Counted from the stretch's first letter, positions 9,013-17,925 are shown. The stretch: DNA of 64,000 bases from Komagataeibacter xylinus (GCF_004302915.1 NZ_QQBI01000007.1:1-64000); one strand, 5' to 3'. Notes: generated by a model not told the origin, from the sequence alone. Made by a program: numbers and translations.

Positions 9013-9689
9013 CCCGCCCCGATTTTATCTTCATGTTGACCCGCCACGACCGGACGGTGGAGAACGCGGTCAATCTGATAGAAATTATCCGTGCTGCTGG
9101 TGTCCGTCATATCGGGTTCAAGGATATCGGCCTGCCGTTCGAATCTCTTCAGACCCTGGCTCACAAGATCAGGCAGTCGGGGGCATCGACCTATCTGGAA
9201 GTCGTCTCCCTCGATTGCGAAAGCGAGCTTCGCTCGGTGCGGTCCGGTATCGCTCTGGGTGTCGATTATCTGCTCGGCGGGACTCATGTCGATGATGCGC
9301 TGCGACTGCTGAAAGGCACGGATATCCGTTATTACCCCTTTCCAGGCCGGATCAGCGGGCATCCCAGCCATCTCGAAGGGACCGAGGGCGAAATCGTGCG
9401 TAGTGCGGTCGATCTTGCCTCCCGGCCCGGCGTGCATGGACTGGATTTGCTGGCCTATCGGTTCGCGGGAGATGTACCCAGCCTGATGCGGAAGGTCCGC
9501 GCCGCAGTGACGGGCAAGCGGGTCATCGTCGCGGGTTCAATCGATCGGGAGGAACGGATCCGGGCTGTGGTGTCGGCGGGCGCCGACGGTTTTACGGTCG
9601 GTACGGCGGCACTCGACGGTGCGTTCCCGACATCCCGTGATCTGACGGGGCAGATCGATTACGTCCGGATGTTGCTGTCTCGCCTCTGA
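9009..9689 (+). CDS. TIM-barrel protein paired with PdxA-family enzyme
   Basis: This 226-residue protein overlaps the stop of the PdxA gene by four bases. Alternating strands and helices, with GFKDIGLPF early, LGGTHVDDALRLL in the middle and a C-terminal phosphate-binding pattern (VIVAGSIDREERIRAVVSAGADGFTVGTA, residues about 170-198), suggest a ribulose-phosphate-binding TIM barrel of HisA or tryptophan-synthase-alpha type. It may act on a phosphorylated product of the dehydrogenase, for example as an aldolase or isomerase. I do not recognise a characterised family, so the reaction is open. Confidence 0.65.
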   Translation: MTRPDFIFMLTRHDRTVENAVNLIEIIRAAGVRHIGFKDIGLPFESLQTLAHKIRQSGASTYLEVVSLDCESELRSVRSGIALGVDYLLGGTHVDDALRLLKGTDIRYYPFPGRISGHPSHLEGTEGEIVRSAVDLASRPGVHGLDLLAYRFAGDVPSLMRKVRAAVTGKRVIVAGSIDREERIRAVVSAGADGFTVGTAALDGAFPTSRDLTGQIDYVRMLLSRL

Positions 9690-9899
9690 CGCAGAGTCGA
9701 TGGAGAAGATTGATAGATTTAAAAGAGAAAAAGACTAATGCGTCCAGTCTTCCTGTCATTACTGTTATTTTCTGCCGAAAAAGGGGAGAGCGTGCTGGCT
9801 CGGGTGTAGCCGTCAGAGTCAGAGGGCTGCGCGGATTTTCGTGACGGGTTGAGAGGGTGGGAGAGTGTCTCCTGTCCGCCCGTCATGGAGTGTTTCGCC

Positions 9900-11981
9900 A
9901 TGGCGACCGCCATTCCCAAAATTACCCTGAGTTCCTCCCGTGACATTCCGTTCAACAGGCTGGTGCTATCCCAGTCCAACGTGCGGCGTGTGAAATCCGG
10001 CCTGTCGATCGAGGAACTGGCCCGCGACATCGAGCGCCGAGGGCTGCTGCAGAGCCTGAACGTCCGTCCCGTTCTCGACGATACTGGGGTTGAGAGCGGA
10101 ACTTACGAAGTCCCCGCTGGCGGTCGGCGCTTTCGCGCGCTCGAACTGCTGGTGAAGCAGAAGAAACTGGCGAAGACGGCGGCCGTGCCGTGCGTCGTGC
10201 GCGAGGCCGGATCGACCATTCTCGCCGAGGATGACTCCCTGGCCGAGAACGTCCAGCGTGTGGCCCTGCACCCGCTGGACCAGTTCCGTGCCTTTCGTGA
10301 TATGCTGGAGAAGGGCATGTCCGAAGAGGAAATCGCTGCCGCGTTCTTTGTCGCACCCGCCGTGGTCAAACAGCGCCTGCGGCTGATGACGGTATCCGAC
10401 AAGCTACTGGATATCTATGAGCAGGATGGCATGAAGCTGGAACAGCTGATGGCCTTTTCCATCAGCGATGATCATGCCCGCCAGGAACAGGTCTGGGACA
10501 TCGTATCCCAGAGCCATAACCGTGAACCCTATGTCATCCGCCGCATGCTGACGGAAAAGACCGTGCGGGCCTCGGATCGTCGCGTGCGCTTCGTCGGACT
10601 GGACACCTATCTCGCGGCCGGTGGTCCTATCATGCGCGACCTGTTCGAGGCGGATGACGGAGGCTGGCTGCAGGATCCGGCCATTCTGGATCGGCTGGTC
10701 ATGGAGAAATTGCATGCAGCCGCAGAGAATATCCGCGCCGAGGGCTGGAAGTGGGTCGAGACGGCTCTGTCGTTCCCATGGGGCCACACACGGCAGTTCG
10801 CGGAGATCGATGGCACGGAAGTGCCGCTGACCGATGAAGAAACGGCCCGTCTCGAAGCCCTGCGTGCCGAGCAGGAAACCATCGAGGCTGAATACGCCCA
10901 GGCCGACGAATACCCTGATGAGGTGGATGCAAGGCTGGGCGAGATCGAACAGGCCATTCTTGTCCTGGAGGAACGACCTCTGGCGTTCGATCCCGCTGAC
11001 ATGGCGCGGGCAGGGGCCTTCGTCAGCCTCGACAGTGATGGCACATTGCAGGTGGAGCGCGGTTTCGTGCTACCCGAGGACGTGCCGAGTGAGCCGGAAG
11101 AGACCGATGATGCCGGCAGCGCCGATGAATACGATCGCCCTGCATATGATGGGCAGGATGAACGTCTTGCGGGTTATGGCGGCGACGAAGGCGGAGTGGG
11201 CGATAGCATCGCTCCCGACGTTGAACCCGAAGAAGAAGACGGGATCAAACCGCTGCCTGACCGGCTTTTCACCGAACTGACGGCCTGGCGCACGCTCGCG
11301 TTGAGAGATGCCTTTGCCAGCAACCCGCACATCGCGCTGACCGAACTGCTGCATACGCTGGTGCGTGATGTTTACTGGCAGACACCGGGTGCGGATTGCC
11401 TTGAAGCCTATGTCCGGGAAATCCCGCTGCCGGTCCATTCGCCGGATATGCCGGGCAGCCTTCCAGCCCATGCGCTGCGCCAGCGCAACGAGGGCTGGAA
11501 GCACGACCTGTCCGATGACGAGGATGCGCTGTGGCGCTGGATCGACGGGCTGGATGACGCCAGTCGCATGGCGCTGCTGGCCCATTGCCTGTCCTTCGGG
11601 GTCAATGCGCTCTACGAGCGCATGCCCGCCTATGGCGCGGTATCCCAGCGCAGCGTCACCGAGCGCCTCAAGCGGGCCGATCGACTGGCGTCAGCCCTCA
11701 GCCTCGATCTGGTCGAGGCGGGCTGGCAGCCGACGGTCGAGAACTATCTCGGCCGGGTGACCAAGGCGCGCATTCTGCAGGCGGTGCGGGAAGCACGCGG
11801 CGATGAGGCGGCTGGCCGCATTGCCCACCTGAAGAAGCCCGACATGGCGCGCGAGGCCGAGCGGTTGCTGGAAGGTTCGGGCTGGTTGCCCGAGGTGCTG
11901 CGCACGATAGGGCGGCCAGATGACACCCCTGCCGAAATGCGGGAAGCGGGCGAAGGCGTGGAGGCCATTGCCGCCGAGTAA
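9900..11981 (+). CDS. ParB/RepB/Spo0J-like partition protein
   Basis: A 693-residue protein whose N-terminus has the ParB nuclease-like fold (IPFNRLVLSQSNVRRVKSG at about 16-34, then the PAGGRRFRALELL and LAEDDSLAENVQR boxes) and a KorB/HTH segment around 140-190. The C-terminal 400 residues are acidic in the middle (about 395-465) and otherwise helical. Such long ParB-like proteins open the conserved block of alphaproteobacterial ICEs, where they may bind DNA for maintenance or regulation. No ParA partner is visible. I start at the ATG at 9900 (MATAIPKITL) because it gives the family N-terminus; a longer frame begins at 9849. Confidence 0.88.
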   Translation: MATAIPKITLSSSRDIPFNRLVLSQSNVRRVKSGLSIEELARDIERRGLLQSLNVRPVLDDTGVESGTYEVPAGGRRFRALELLVKQKKLAKTAAVPCVVREAGSTILAEDDSLAENVQRVALHPLDQFRAFRDMLEKGMSEEEIAAAFFVAPAVVKQRLRLMTVSDKLLDIYEQDGMKLEQLMAFSISDDHARQEQVWDIVSQSHNREPYVIRRMLTEKTVRASDRRVRFVGLDTYLAAGGPIMRDLFEADDGGWLQDPAILDRLVMEKLHAAAENIRAEGWKWVETALSFPWGHTRQFAEIDGTEVPLTDEETARLEALRAEQETIEAEYAQADEYPDEVDARLGEIEQAILVLEERPLAFDPADMARAGAFVSLDSDGTLQVERGFVLPEDVPSEPEETDDAGSADEYDRPAYDGQDERLAGYGGDEGGVGDSIAPDVEPEEEDGIKPLPDRLFTELTAWRTLALRDAFASNPHIALTELLHTLVRDVYWQTPGADCLEAYVREIPLPVHSPDMPGSLPAHALRQRNEGWKHDLSDDEDALWRWIDGLDDASRMALLAHCLSFGVNALYERMPAYGAVSQRSVTERLKRADRLASALSLDLVEAGWQPTVENYLGRVTKARILQAVREARGDEAAGRIAHLKKPDMAREAERLLEGSGWLPEVLRTIGRPDDTPAEMREAGEGVEAIAAE

Positions 11982-12008
11982 CCCTTATGAGGTCCGGAAC
12001 TTTGAGAT

Positions 12009-12039
12009 AGCGGCTTCCGGTGCCCGGAAGCCGCTTTTT
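12009..12039 (+). terminator. Rho-independent terminator after parB-like gene
   Basis: A perfect 12-bp stem (12009-12020 with 12024-12035), a three-base loop, then TTTTT. It lies 28 bases after the ParB stop codon and before the DUF932 gene. Confidence 0.88.
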
Positions 12040-12117
12040 CATGTCCGGCGCCCCGGAAAGAGGGAGAGGTCGGCTTCGCCTTCTGTGCCGAATAACCGGC
12101 ATAGAGGAGAGTTTTCC

Positions 12118-13320
12118 ATGACCACGACCACCATCCTGCCCCCTGCATCCCGTGGCGCTGCATCCGGCGGCTTTAAGATCGATCCTTCGCGTGGGGAGCG
12201 TAGCGCCCGCGTCTCGTCCGAATGGTTCTCGCGCCCCGACGACGAGCGGTATCTCTCGCTGTCAGATCTGCACGCCGCGACCCTGGCGCGCGCGGATCGG
12301 GCCACGGCGCGTACTGTCGAGAGCCGCGCCATTCGCGTGGAGGCCTCGCGCGACAATGCCGAGCGCCTGACCCTGACCGTGCCGGGACAGAATGAGCCGA
12401 TTGCACCGACGCACTGGTCGTTTGGCCAGATGTGCAGTCTGGTTGGTGCGCCATCGTCGTACCTGCGTAACCTGCCGGCCCCACTGGCAGCGATCAATCT
12501 GCAGCACGGGCTGCTGTCGCATCGGGCCGAACTGGTCAAGACGCTGGAGACCGAAGACGGTCGGGTGGAATTGCGCGCCGTGACCGGCCCCGATTACGGC
12601 CGCATCTGGGACCATGAACTGGTCAGTGCAGTGCGGAAGATCGCCGGTGACGGCACAGGTGATACCAACTGGAAGGTTCCCGGTGTGATCGACTGGGCCA
12701 CCATGACCCATAACCCCTATGTCGATATCATCAAGGAGACGACCACCCTGTATGCGTCAGACAGAGACGTTTTTTTATTCCTCGTAGACGATACGCACCC
12801 GATTGAAGCCGGGCGGCTGCCCAACGGCGACCCCGATCTCTATTTCCGGGGCTTCTATGCCTGGAACTCGGAAGTCGGCAGCAAGAGCCTCGGCATAGCG
12901 TCATTCTATCTGCGCGGAGTGTGTCAAAACAGGATGCTCTGGGGTGTGGAAAATTTCGAACAGATCACGATCCGGCATAGCAAGTTTGCAGCGTCTCGCT
13001 TCGTGCATCAGGCGACCCCGGCGCTACGGAATTTCGCCACGGCCAGCCCGGCGTCGTTTGTCTCCGGTATCCAGGCATCCCGGCAGGCACTGGTCGCGAG
13101 AACAGACGAGGATCGGGAAAGTTTCCTGCGTCGGCGTGGGTTCTCGAAACCGGAAACCACCAAAATCATCGAAACAGTGCTGAACGAGGAGGGACGTAAG
13201 CCCGAGAGCGTGTTCGATTTCGTGCAGGGGATCACGGCACTGGCGCGGACGAAGGCCAATCAGGATACGCGGCTGGATATGGAGGGTAGGGCACGCAAGC
13301 TGATGGAGAAGGTCGGATGA
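12118..13320 (+). CDS. DUF932 (phage/plasmid-like TIGR03299) protein
   Basis: This 400-residue protein matches the DUF932 family in length and pattern: a helical N-terminus, the GPDYGRIWDHELVSAVRKI box near 155, and the core YFRGFYAWNSEVGSKSLGIASFYLRGVCQNRMLWGVE split over about residues 242-278. DUF932 proteins are frequent next to parB and HU genes on conjugative elements; their biochemical role is unknown. The start at 12118 follows a purine-rich stretch (GAGGAGAG) and lies after the terminator of the previous gene. Confidence 0.88.
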   Translation: MTTTTILPPASRGAASGGFKIDPSRGERSARVSSEWFSRPDDERYLSLSDLHAATLARADRATARTVESRAIRVEASRDNAERLTLTVPGQNEPIAPTHWSFGQMCSLVGAPSSYLRNLPAPLAAINLQHGLLSHRAELVKTLETEDGRVELRAVTGPDYGRIWDHELVSAVRKIAGDGTGDTNWKVPGVIDWATMTHNPYVDIIKETTTLYASDRDVFLFLVDDTHPIEAGRLPNGDPDLYFRGFYAWNSEVGSKSLGIASFYLRGVCQNRMLWGVENFEQITIRHSKFAASRFVHQATPALRNFATASPASFVSGIQASRQALVARTDEDRESFLRRRGFSKPETTKIIETVLNEEGRKPESVFDFVQGITALARTKANQDTRLDMEGRARKLMEKVG

Positions 13321-13357
13321 ACGCGCCCGTCATCAGAAACCGGCATGATGGGGAAGG

Positions 13358-13384
13358 GGCGGCGGACAGGGTCCGCCGCCTTTT
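13358..13384 (+). terminator. Rho-independent terminator after DUF932 gene
   Basis: A perfect 10-bp GC stem (13358-13367 with 13371-13380), loop AGG, then TTTT. It sits between the DUF932 stop and the end of the convergent HU gene. Confidence 0.85.
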
Positions 13385-13397
13385 GCCTGTCGGCAGG

Positions 13398-13673
13398 TCA
13401 GTCGTTCAGGCTGTCCTTGAGCGCCTTGGCAGGCGTGAAGGCCAGCTTGCGCGAGGCCGCGATCTGGATGGTCGCACCTGTGGCCGGGTTGCGGCCTTCG
13501 CGGGCGGCGACTTCCCTGACCTTGAACTTGCCGAAGTTCGGCAGGGTGATTTCATCACCGGCCTTGGCGGCGGCGGTCATCGCTTCGATCAGGGCGTCCA
13601 GCACCTTGCGGGTATCGGTTTTGCTCGTGTCGGTGGTGGTGGCGATATGATCGACCAGATCGGCAATCTTCAT
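13398..13673 (-). CDS. HU-family DNA-binding protein
   Basis: A 91-residue histone-like protein with the full HU/IHF fold: dimerising helices (residues 1-40), then ITLPNFGKFKVREVAAREGRNPATG (about 44-68), including the tip-of-arm motif RNPATG that intercalates into bent DNA. It is transcribed opposite to its neighbours. On a mobile element it could help compact DNA or assist recombination and replication. I start at MKIADLVDHI; an in-frame ATG 18 bases upstream would add six residues. Confidence 0.93.
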   Translation of the reverse strand: MKIADLVDHIATTTDTSKTDTRKVLDALIEAMTAAAKAGDEITLPNFGKFKVREVAAREGRNPATGATIQIAASRKLAFTPAKALKDSLND

Positions 13674-13762
13674 GAAACTATCCTTTTGCATTCGGGCCTG
13701 TGCCCGTTGCCTCTGCCGTTACGGGGGAATCATGGCGGCATCAAGCCTGCAGGGAGGGGGAG

Positions 13763-14842
13763 ATGACCAATACGCAGTCATGGGATGCTGGCGATCTGGC
13801 CCGCAGGCTGGCCGAAAACGCCGAGGCGGTATGCCGGCATTACCTCTCCGCCGGGCGACGGCACGGTAATTACTGGCTGGTCGGCGACGTCCACAACACG
13901 CCGGGACGGTCGCTCTATGTCCGCCTGCATGGTGGGCCGGACGGACGTGGCCGCGCGGGCAAATGGACGGATGGCGCGACAGGGCAGCATGGCGATCTGC
14001 TCGACATCATCCGCGAAAGCCTCGGGCTGCTGGATTTTCGCGCTGTCGCCGATGAGGCCCGGCGCTTTCTCTGCCTGCCGCAGTCCGAGCCACGATCGGC
14101 CCCTGATTGCGGCCGTTCTCATGCGTTCAGCCACGATACTTCCGGGCAGGCATCTGGCACCGCAGACGCCGCACGTCGGCTCTGGGCCATGTCCCGCCCG
14201 ATTGCGGGCACACAGGCGGAAGCCTGGCTGCGCCATCGTGACCTGACGCGCCTGTCAGACCTGTCGTCCCTGCGTTTCCATCCTGACTGCTACTACCGGG
14301 CCGATGCCGACAGCCCGACCGAGACCTGGCCCGCGCTGATCGCCGCCGTGACCGACCTTGAGGACCGCGTTACCGGCGTCCACCGCACCTGGCTGGCGCG
14401 CGACGGACGCGGCAAGGCGCCAATCGAAATGCCGCGTCGGGCGATGGGCGACCTGCTCGGTCACGCCGTGCGCTTTGGCACAGTGTGCGACGTTCTGGCG
14501 GCAGGCGAGGGGATCGAGACGGTGCTGTCGCTCCATGAGGTCATGCCCGATCTGCCGCTGGCTGCGTGCCTGTCCTCGGCGCATCTCGCCGCCATGGCCT
14601 TTCCCCCCACGCTGCGCCGCCTCTATGTGCTGCGTGATGACGACCCGGCCGGAGACCATGCGGTGACGACCCTGCAGGCCCGGACGCAGGAGGCCGGGAT
14701 CGAGTGCCTCGTGCTGTCACCGCGTCTGGCGGACTTCAACGATGATCTCCGCTATCTCGGGCGTGGCGCGATGCGGGCGATCCTGCATCCCCAGCTCGCC
14801 CCGCAGGACGTGGTGCGGTTTCTGCATCCGGTCACGCACTGA
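13763..14842 (+). CDS. TOPRIM primase-like protein (DUF7146)
   Basis: A 359-residue protein with a CHC2-like N-terminal part (YWLVGDVHNTPGRSLYVRL, residues about 36-54; GRAGKWTDGATGQHGDLLDII) and a C-terminal TOPRIM domain, where GEGIET carries the catalytic Glu and RDDDPAG the Asp motif (about 245-310). It is likely to make primers or otherwise help replicate transferred single strands. The zinc-finger cysteines of classical DnaG are not evident. The start follows AGGGAGGGGGAG. Confidence 0.82.
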   Translation: MTNTQSWDAGDLARRLAENAEAVCRHYLSAGRRHGNYWLVGDVHNTPGRSLYVRLHGGPDGRGRAGKWTDGATGQHGDLLDIIRESLGLLDFRAVADEARRFLCLPQSEPRSAPDCGRSHAFSHDTSGQASGTADAARRLWAMSRPIAGTQAEAWLRHRDLTRLSDLSSLRFHPDCYYRADADSPTETWPALIAAVTDLEDRVTGVHRTWLARDGRGKAPIEMPRRAMGDLLGHAVRFGTVCDVLAAGEGIETVLSLHEVMPDLPLAACLSSAHLAAMAFPPTLRRLYVLRDDDPAGDHAVTTLQARTQEAGIECLVLSPRLADFNDDLRYLGRGAMRAILHPQLAPQDVVRFLHPVTH

Positions 14843-14975
14843 GGCGGGCCGGGAAGGGGGTGTGAGATCCGTCTTCTTTCCCGTGTAGCGCGGGGCTGTC
14901 CCGTTTCCGGATAAGGCGCGCCCGCGGCCTTTCAGGAAGGGGAGCGGGCGTCAGCCAGGCCGGGCCTGCAATGGC

Positions 14976-15063
14976 GGAGACGGCTATTTTCCGCCGCGCG
15001 GGACTGCGTCCGCGCTTTGCATCGCGAAGCAAAATAGCCGTCTCCCTGCCATCCTCCACTGCG
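14976..15063 (+). promoter_or_regulatory. Structured leader A upstream of DUF2493 gene
   Basis: A perfect 15-bp inverted repeat (14976-14990 with 15031-15045) encloses a smaller GC hairpin with a TGC loop. It is followed by an 18-base block (15046-15063) of pattern CTGCCRTCCTCCRCTGCG. The same architecture recurs at 16667-16743 before the DUF736 gene, and in both cases the block ends about 100 bases before the start codon. It is probably a cis-acting RNA or DNA element. Confidence 0.6.
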
Positions 15064-15163
15064 TTCCGGCCGCGCGTTGCGCGGTTCCGGCCTGGCCTTC
15101 GTCTGCCGCTATCCGCCCCCGGAAAGGCCGCGAGGGGCGCGGCCAGAACCGGAGGACAGACCC

Positions 15164-16099
15164 ATGACCCGCACACAGGATGATTTCGAACCCGTACACG
15201 CCACTTCTTCCACCGCCCATGTGCTGGCCGAACTCCAGCTTTACGGCCACCGTCCCTTCGAGGACGAGCCGGACCCGAGGCCCTTGCCCGACGCCAGCCA
15301 GATTGAGGGAGCGGTCGCTGACATCTTCGACGCGCTGTCCGCCACGCTGACCGACACGCGACTTGAACCCGATCTCGAACCGTTGCTCTGGTCCACCGTC
15401 AATGTCTTTCACCGCATGGTCGGGCAGGTGGAGCGTGATCTTGACCGCAACGAGGTGGCGCAGAAACGCAGCCAGCAGGAACAGGATGGCAGTGAGATCC
15501 GCTCGGTGGAACTGGAGCGCCTCATCGCCGAGGGGCTGACACTGCTGGAGCGACGCAACGCTTACGAGATATTCCGCGACCTGGCCTGCGACCAGTTCGA
15601 ACGCCTGACAATGTCGCCCTGGCGGCCACGCTCCGGCTCGCTGGTCAGCCGCAGCACGCTGACGGCGTCCATGATCGACAGCCGCGATTTTCTCAACGCC
15701 CGCCGCAAGGCCGAAACCGAACTGCTCGTGCCCCCCGGGCCAAAGGTCGCGGTCACCGGTGGGCTCGATTACGAGGACCATCGCCTGATCTGGAAGCGTC
15801 TGGACAAGGTGCGGGAGAAGCATCCCGACATGGTGCTGCTGCATGGAGGCTCACCCAAGGGGGCGGAATTCATCGCTTCCCGCTGGGCCGATCAACGCGA
15901 AATTCCGCAGATCGCCTTCAAGCCCGACTGGAACCGGCACGGCAAGGCCGCCCCGTTCCGGCGCAACGACGCCCTGCTGAAAGTTCTGCCCGTCGGTGTC
16001 ATGGTGTTTCCGGGATCGGGCATTCAGGACAACCTGGCCGACAAGGCCAAACAGATGGGTATCCCGGTCTGGAGGTTCCACAGGGAGGGTGGCGCGTGA
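15164..16099 (+). CDS. DUF2493 (SLOG superfamily) protein
   Basis: The 311-residue protein has a helical N-terminal 190 residues and a C-terminal Rossmann-like domain with KVAVTGGLDYEDHRLIWKRLD (about 196-216), VLLHGGSPKGAEFIASRWA and VMVFPGSGIQDNLADKAKQMGIPVW. GGxxKG and PGxxG motifs place it in the SLOG superfamily, which binds nucleotides or nucleic acids. DUF2493 genes recur in this element type but have no known role. The start at 15164 follows GGAGGACAG. A structured leader precedes it. Confidence 0.85.
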   Translation: MTRTQDDFEPVHATSSTAHVLAELQLYGHRPFEDEPDPRPLPDASQIEGAVADIFDALSATLTDTRLEPDLEPLLWSTVNVFHRMVGQVERDLDRNEVAQKRSQQEQDGSEIRSVELERLIAEGLTLLERRNAYEIFRDLACDQFERLTMSPWRPRSGSLVSRSTLTASMIDSRDFLNARRKAETELLVPPGPKVAVTGGLDYEDHRLIWKRLDKVREKHPDMVLLHGGSPKGAEFIASRWADQREIPQIAFKPDWNRHGKAAPFRRNDALLKVLPVGVMVFPGSGIQDNLADKAKQMGIPVWRFHREGGA

Positions 16100-16841
16100 G
16101 CGCCATTCCCATGCCTGACAATTGCTGCCGGACGCCTGAGCCGCAATGACGTCGGGTTCCCCAGTTCCTGCGCACATGATGGCGGGAAGCACGTTCGCCC
16201 GTCACCCGGAAGGCCCCGCCTGGAGAACCGGCGGGACGGAGTTCGATGGCAGCCCCGTGCGTCTGCGGGGACGGTCCATGGGGATGAAAAGCCCGCGCCA
16301 ACCCCATCGGTGAAAGGGCCGGGACGGCAGGCAGCGAACGAGGGATCATCCGGCCCGCTTTGAAAGGATGCGCCTGTGCCGGGAGCGGGGGCCTGTCGCA
16401 CTGCACGGGCGACCCTGCCCATGAGCGGGTGAAAAGGCGGCGTAACATCGGGGACGGCAAAAACGACCACCGGACGGGGCCAGTTTACAACAGTGGCAGC
16501 GTGACAGTCTCGCGCCAGATCGCATCGTCCCCCACCTGACGGACCGGTCATGCCGGCATCGTATCTCCGGGGGGGCTGTCGGGTCCGCACACCATGGCCT
16601 CTGTCGGATGGCTGATCTAGCCGAAGACCGGCTGCGCCTCGATCGGCTGGCCGCAACGGCGTTCCAGAACTTTCTTCCCCTGACGGCTGCGCCGTCATTC
16701 CTCGCGAGACAAGAAAGTTCCGGCCCTGCCGTCCTCCGCTGCGCTGCGGCCCTGAAGGGTGCTCTGCCGCTCGCCTCCGGCTGGTCGATCGCCATCGAGG
16801 CCACGGTGGTCGCGGCCCGATAACAGCATGGAGATACGACA
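16100..16841 (+). other. Long non-coding region before the first DUF736 gene
   Basis: About 740 bases without a convincing gene. GC-rich open frames exist on both strands but overlap each other and have no recognisable motif. The last 175 bases hold structured leader B. The first 500 bases show no strong hairpin or repeat that I can name. Confidence 0.5.
16667..16743 (+). promoter_or_regulatory. Structured leader B upstream of DUF736 gene
   Basis: A 10-bp perfect stem (16667-16676 with 16711-16720) encloses a 6-bp hairpin with a TGC loop (16682-16696). It is followed by the block CTGCCRTCCTCCRCTGCG (16726-16743), 16 of 18 bases identical to that in leader A. The stem sequence differs from that of leader A yet remains complementary. 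The block ends 98 bases before the DUF736 start. Confidence 0.6.
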
Positions 16842-17165
16842 ATGGCTAACATCGGTTCCTTCAAGAAGGTGGGCGAAGGCTTCGAAGGCGAAATCGTCAC
16901 CCTGGCCCTGCAGGCCCGCAACGTCCGCCTGGTGGCCGAAACCAACCGTCCCAACGACAACGCCCCCAACTACCGCGTCTATCTGGGCAGGATTGAACTC
17001 GGTGCGGCCTGGACCCGCCGCTCCAGCGAAGGCCGCACCTATCTGAGCCTGAAGCTGGATGATCCTTCCTTCGCCGCCCCGATCTTCGCCAACCTGTTCA
17101 CCGACGAGGACGGCGAGGGCTACTCCCTGATCTGGACCCGGCCCCGCAGCCGGAACGGGGAGTGA
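16842..17165 (+). CDS. DUF736 protein, copy 1
   Basis: A 107-residue protein of the DUF736 family, with the typical N-terminus MANIGSFKKVGEGFEGEIVT, the NAPNYRVYL motif and the ending YSLIWTRP. Members are abundant on alphaproteobacterial conjugative elements and are predicted small beta-rich cytoplasmic proteins of unknown role. A second, diverged copy lies at 21620. This gene stands alone, with the structured leader upstream and a strong terminator downstream, so it is probably highly and separately expressed. Confidence 0.92.
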   Translation: MANIGSFKKVGEGFEGEIVTLALQARNVRLVAETNRPNDNAPNYRVYLGRIELGAAWTRRSSEGRTYLSLKLDDPSFAAPIFANLFTDEDGEGYSLIWTRPRSRNGE

Positions 17166-17180
17166 GCTCCCCACCACCAA

Positions 17181-17225
17181 CCCCGCCCGGTCTCTCCGGG
17201 CGGGGCCTTCCGGGGTTTCTTTTTC
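17181..17225 (+). terminator. Rho-independent terminator after DUF736
   Basis: A 10-bp GC stem (17181-17190 with 17196-17205), a five-base loop, and a T-rich tail ending near 17225. The roughly 280 bases beyond it, up to 17509, hold no gene that I can support, only a 7-bp inverted repeat at 17367-17388. Confidence 0.85.
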
Positions 17226-17509
17226 TACGTGCTCTTCCAGGGCGCGGGCGATCGTGCTGGTCGCCCGACGTGAGACGCCGGCGGAATACGAGGCTTTCCC
17301 TCAGCCTTCCCCTTGTACCATGCGCGAGGGCGAACCGCGTCAAGGACGCGTGGTCCCCCCAATTTTGCCCGGCGCACCCGTGCCGGGCACGCCGAACAAA
17401 ATCGGCTCCCCCACGCGCCGGCGAGCCGGTCGCCTGCGGCGATCCCTGACCCGGTCCGCCCCGGCATGAGCCGTCCGTCCTGTCTTCGAGAAACGAAAGG
17501 AACAGGACG

Positions 17510-17665
17510 ATGACCACGCTACACGACCATATCCAGATGCTGCGCGCCGAACTGACCAGCTTTCATCTCAGCAAACGCGAGCGCCGACAGATCGAGCGCG
17601 AACTCAAAGAGGCGCTTGTACAACAGACCCGTATCGAATCACACAGGCCGCCACCGCCCCATTGA
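17510..17665 (+). CDS. Small helical protein, 51 residues
   Basis: The frame begins MTTLHDHIQMLRAELTSF and runs to 17665. It is strongly charged and helical, with a basic stretch SKRERRQIERELKEAL (residues about 20-35) and a Pro/His tail. A purine-rich ribosome binding site (AAAGGAACAGGACG) sits just upstream. Short proteins of this kind are found in the same position of related elements. Function unknown; coding status rests on the ribosome binding site and composition. Confidence 0.55.
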   Translation: MTTLHDHIQMLRAELTSFHLSKRERRQIERELKEALVQQTRIESHRPPPPH

Positions 17666-17691
17666 GGGCGGATACGGCAGGGTGAGGAAGC

Positions 17692-17925
17692 CTATTTCTG
17701 ATCGTCCGTCGGGAAGTGACTTTCGTCCAGCAGCGCGGCCGGCCGCACGTCCAGTGCCTGCGACGCATGCCACAGCGAGAGCAGCGTCGCGTTCTGGCGC
17801 CCGGTCTCGATCCAGCTGATATAGGCGCGGTCCACGCCCATCCGTTCCGCCAGGGCCTCCTGGCTGAGACCGGCGGCGCGTCGCAGGCGCCTCACGTTCG
17901 CGCCGAAAAGTCCTCGGATATCCAT
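17692..17925 (-). CDS. XRE-family helix-turn-helix regulator
   Basis: A 77-residue single-domain protein with a Cro/C1-type helix-turn-helix: VRRLRRAAGLSQEALAERMG, then VDRAYISWIETGRQNATLLSL. It probably represses its own promoter and the divergent excision-control genes downstream of 18197, as XRE regulators do in related ICEs. A 9-bp inverted repeat with a 13-base spacer (17946-17976) lies 21 bases upstream of the start and is a candidate operator. The same stretch carries an oriT-like nic sequence. Confidence 0.9.
   Translation of the reverse strand: MDIRGLFGANVRRLRRAAGLSQEALAERMGVDRAYISWIETGRQNATLLSLWHASQALDVRPAALLDESHFPTDDQK

Noticed and set aside
16024-16842. 272-codon minus-strand open frame in the gap before DUF736
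   Set aside because: It overlaps the DUF2493 end and leader B, is rich in Arg/Pro/Gly like random GC-rich frames, has no motif or good ribosome binding site.
17367-17388. 7-bp inverted repeat as a terminator or riboswitch
   Set aside because: No T tract follows and no gene is close; GC-rich DNA often gives such short stems.
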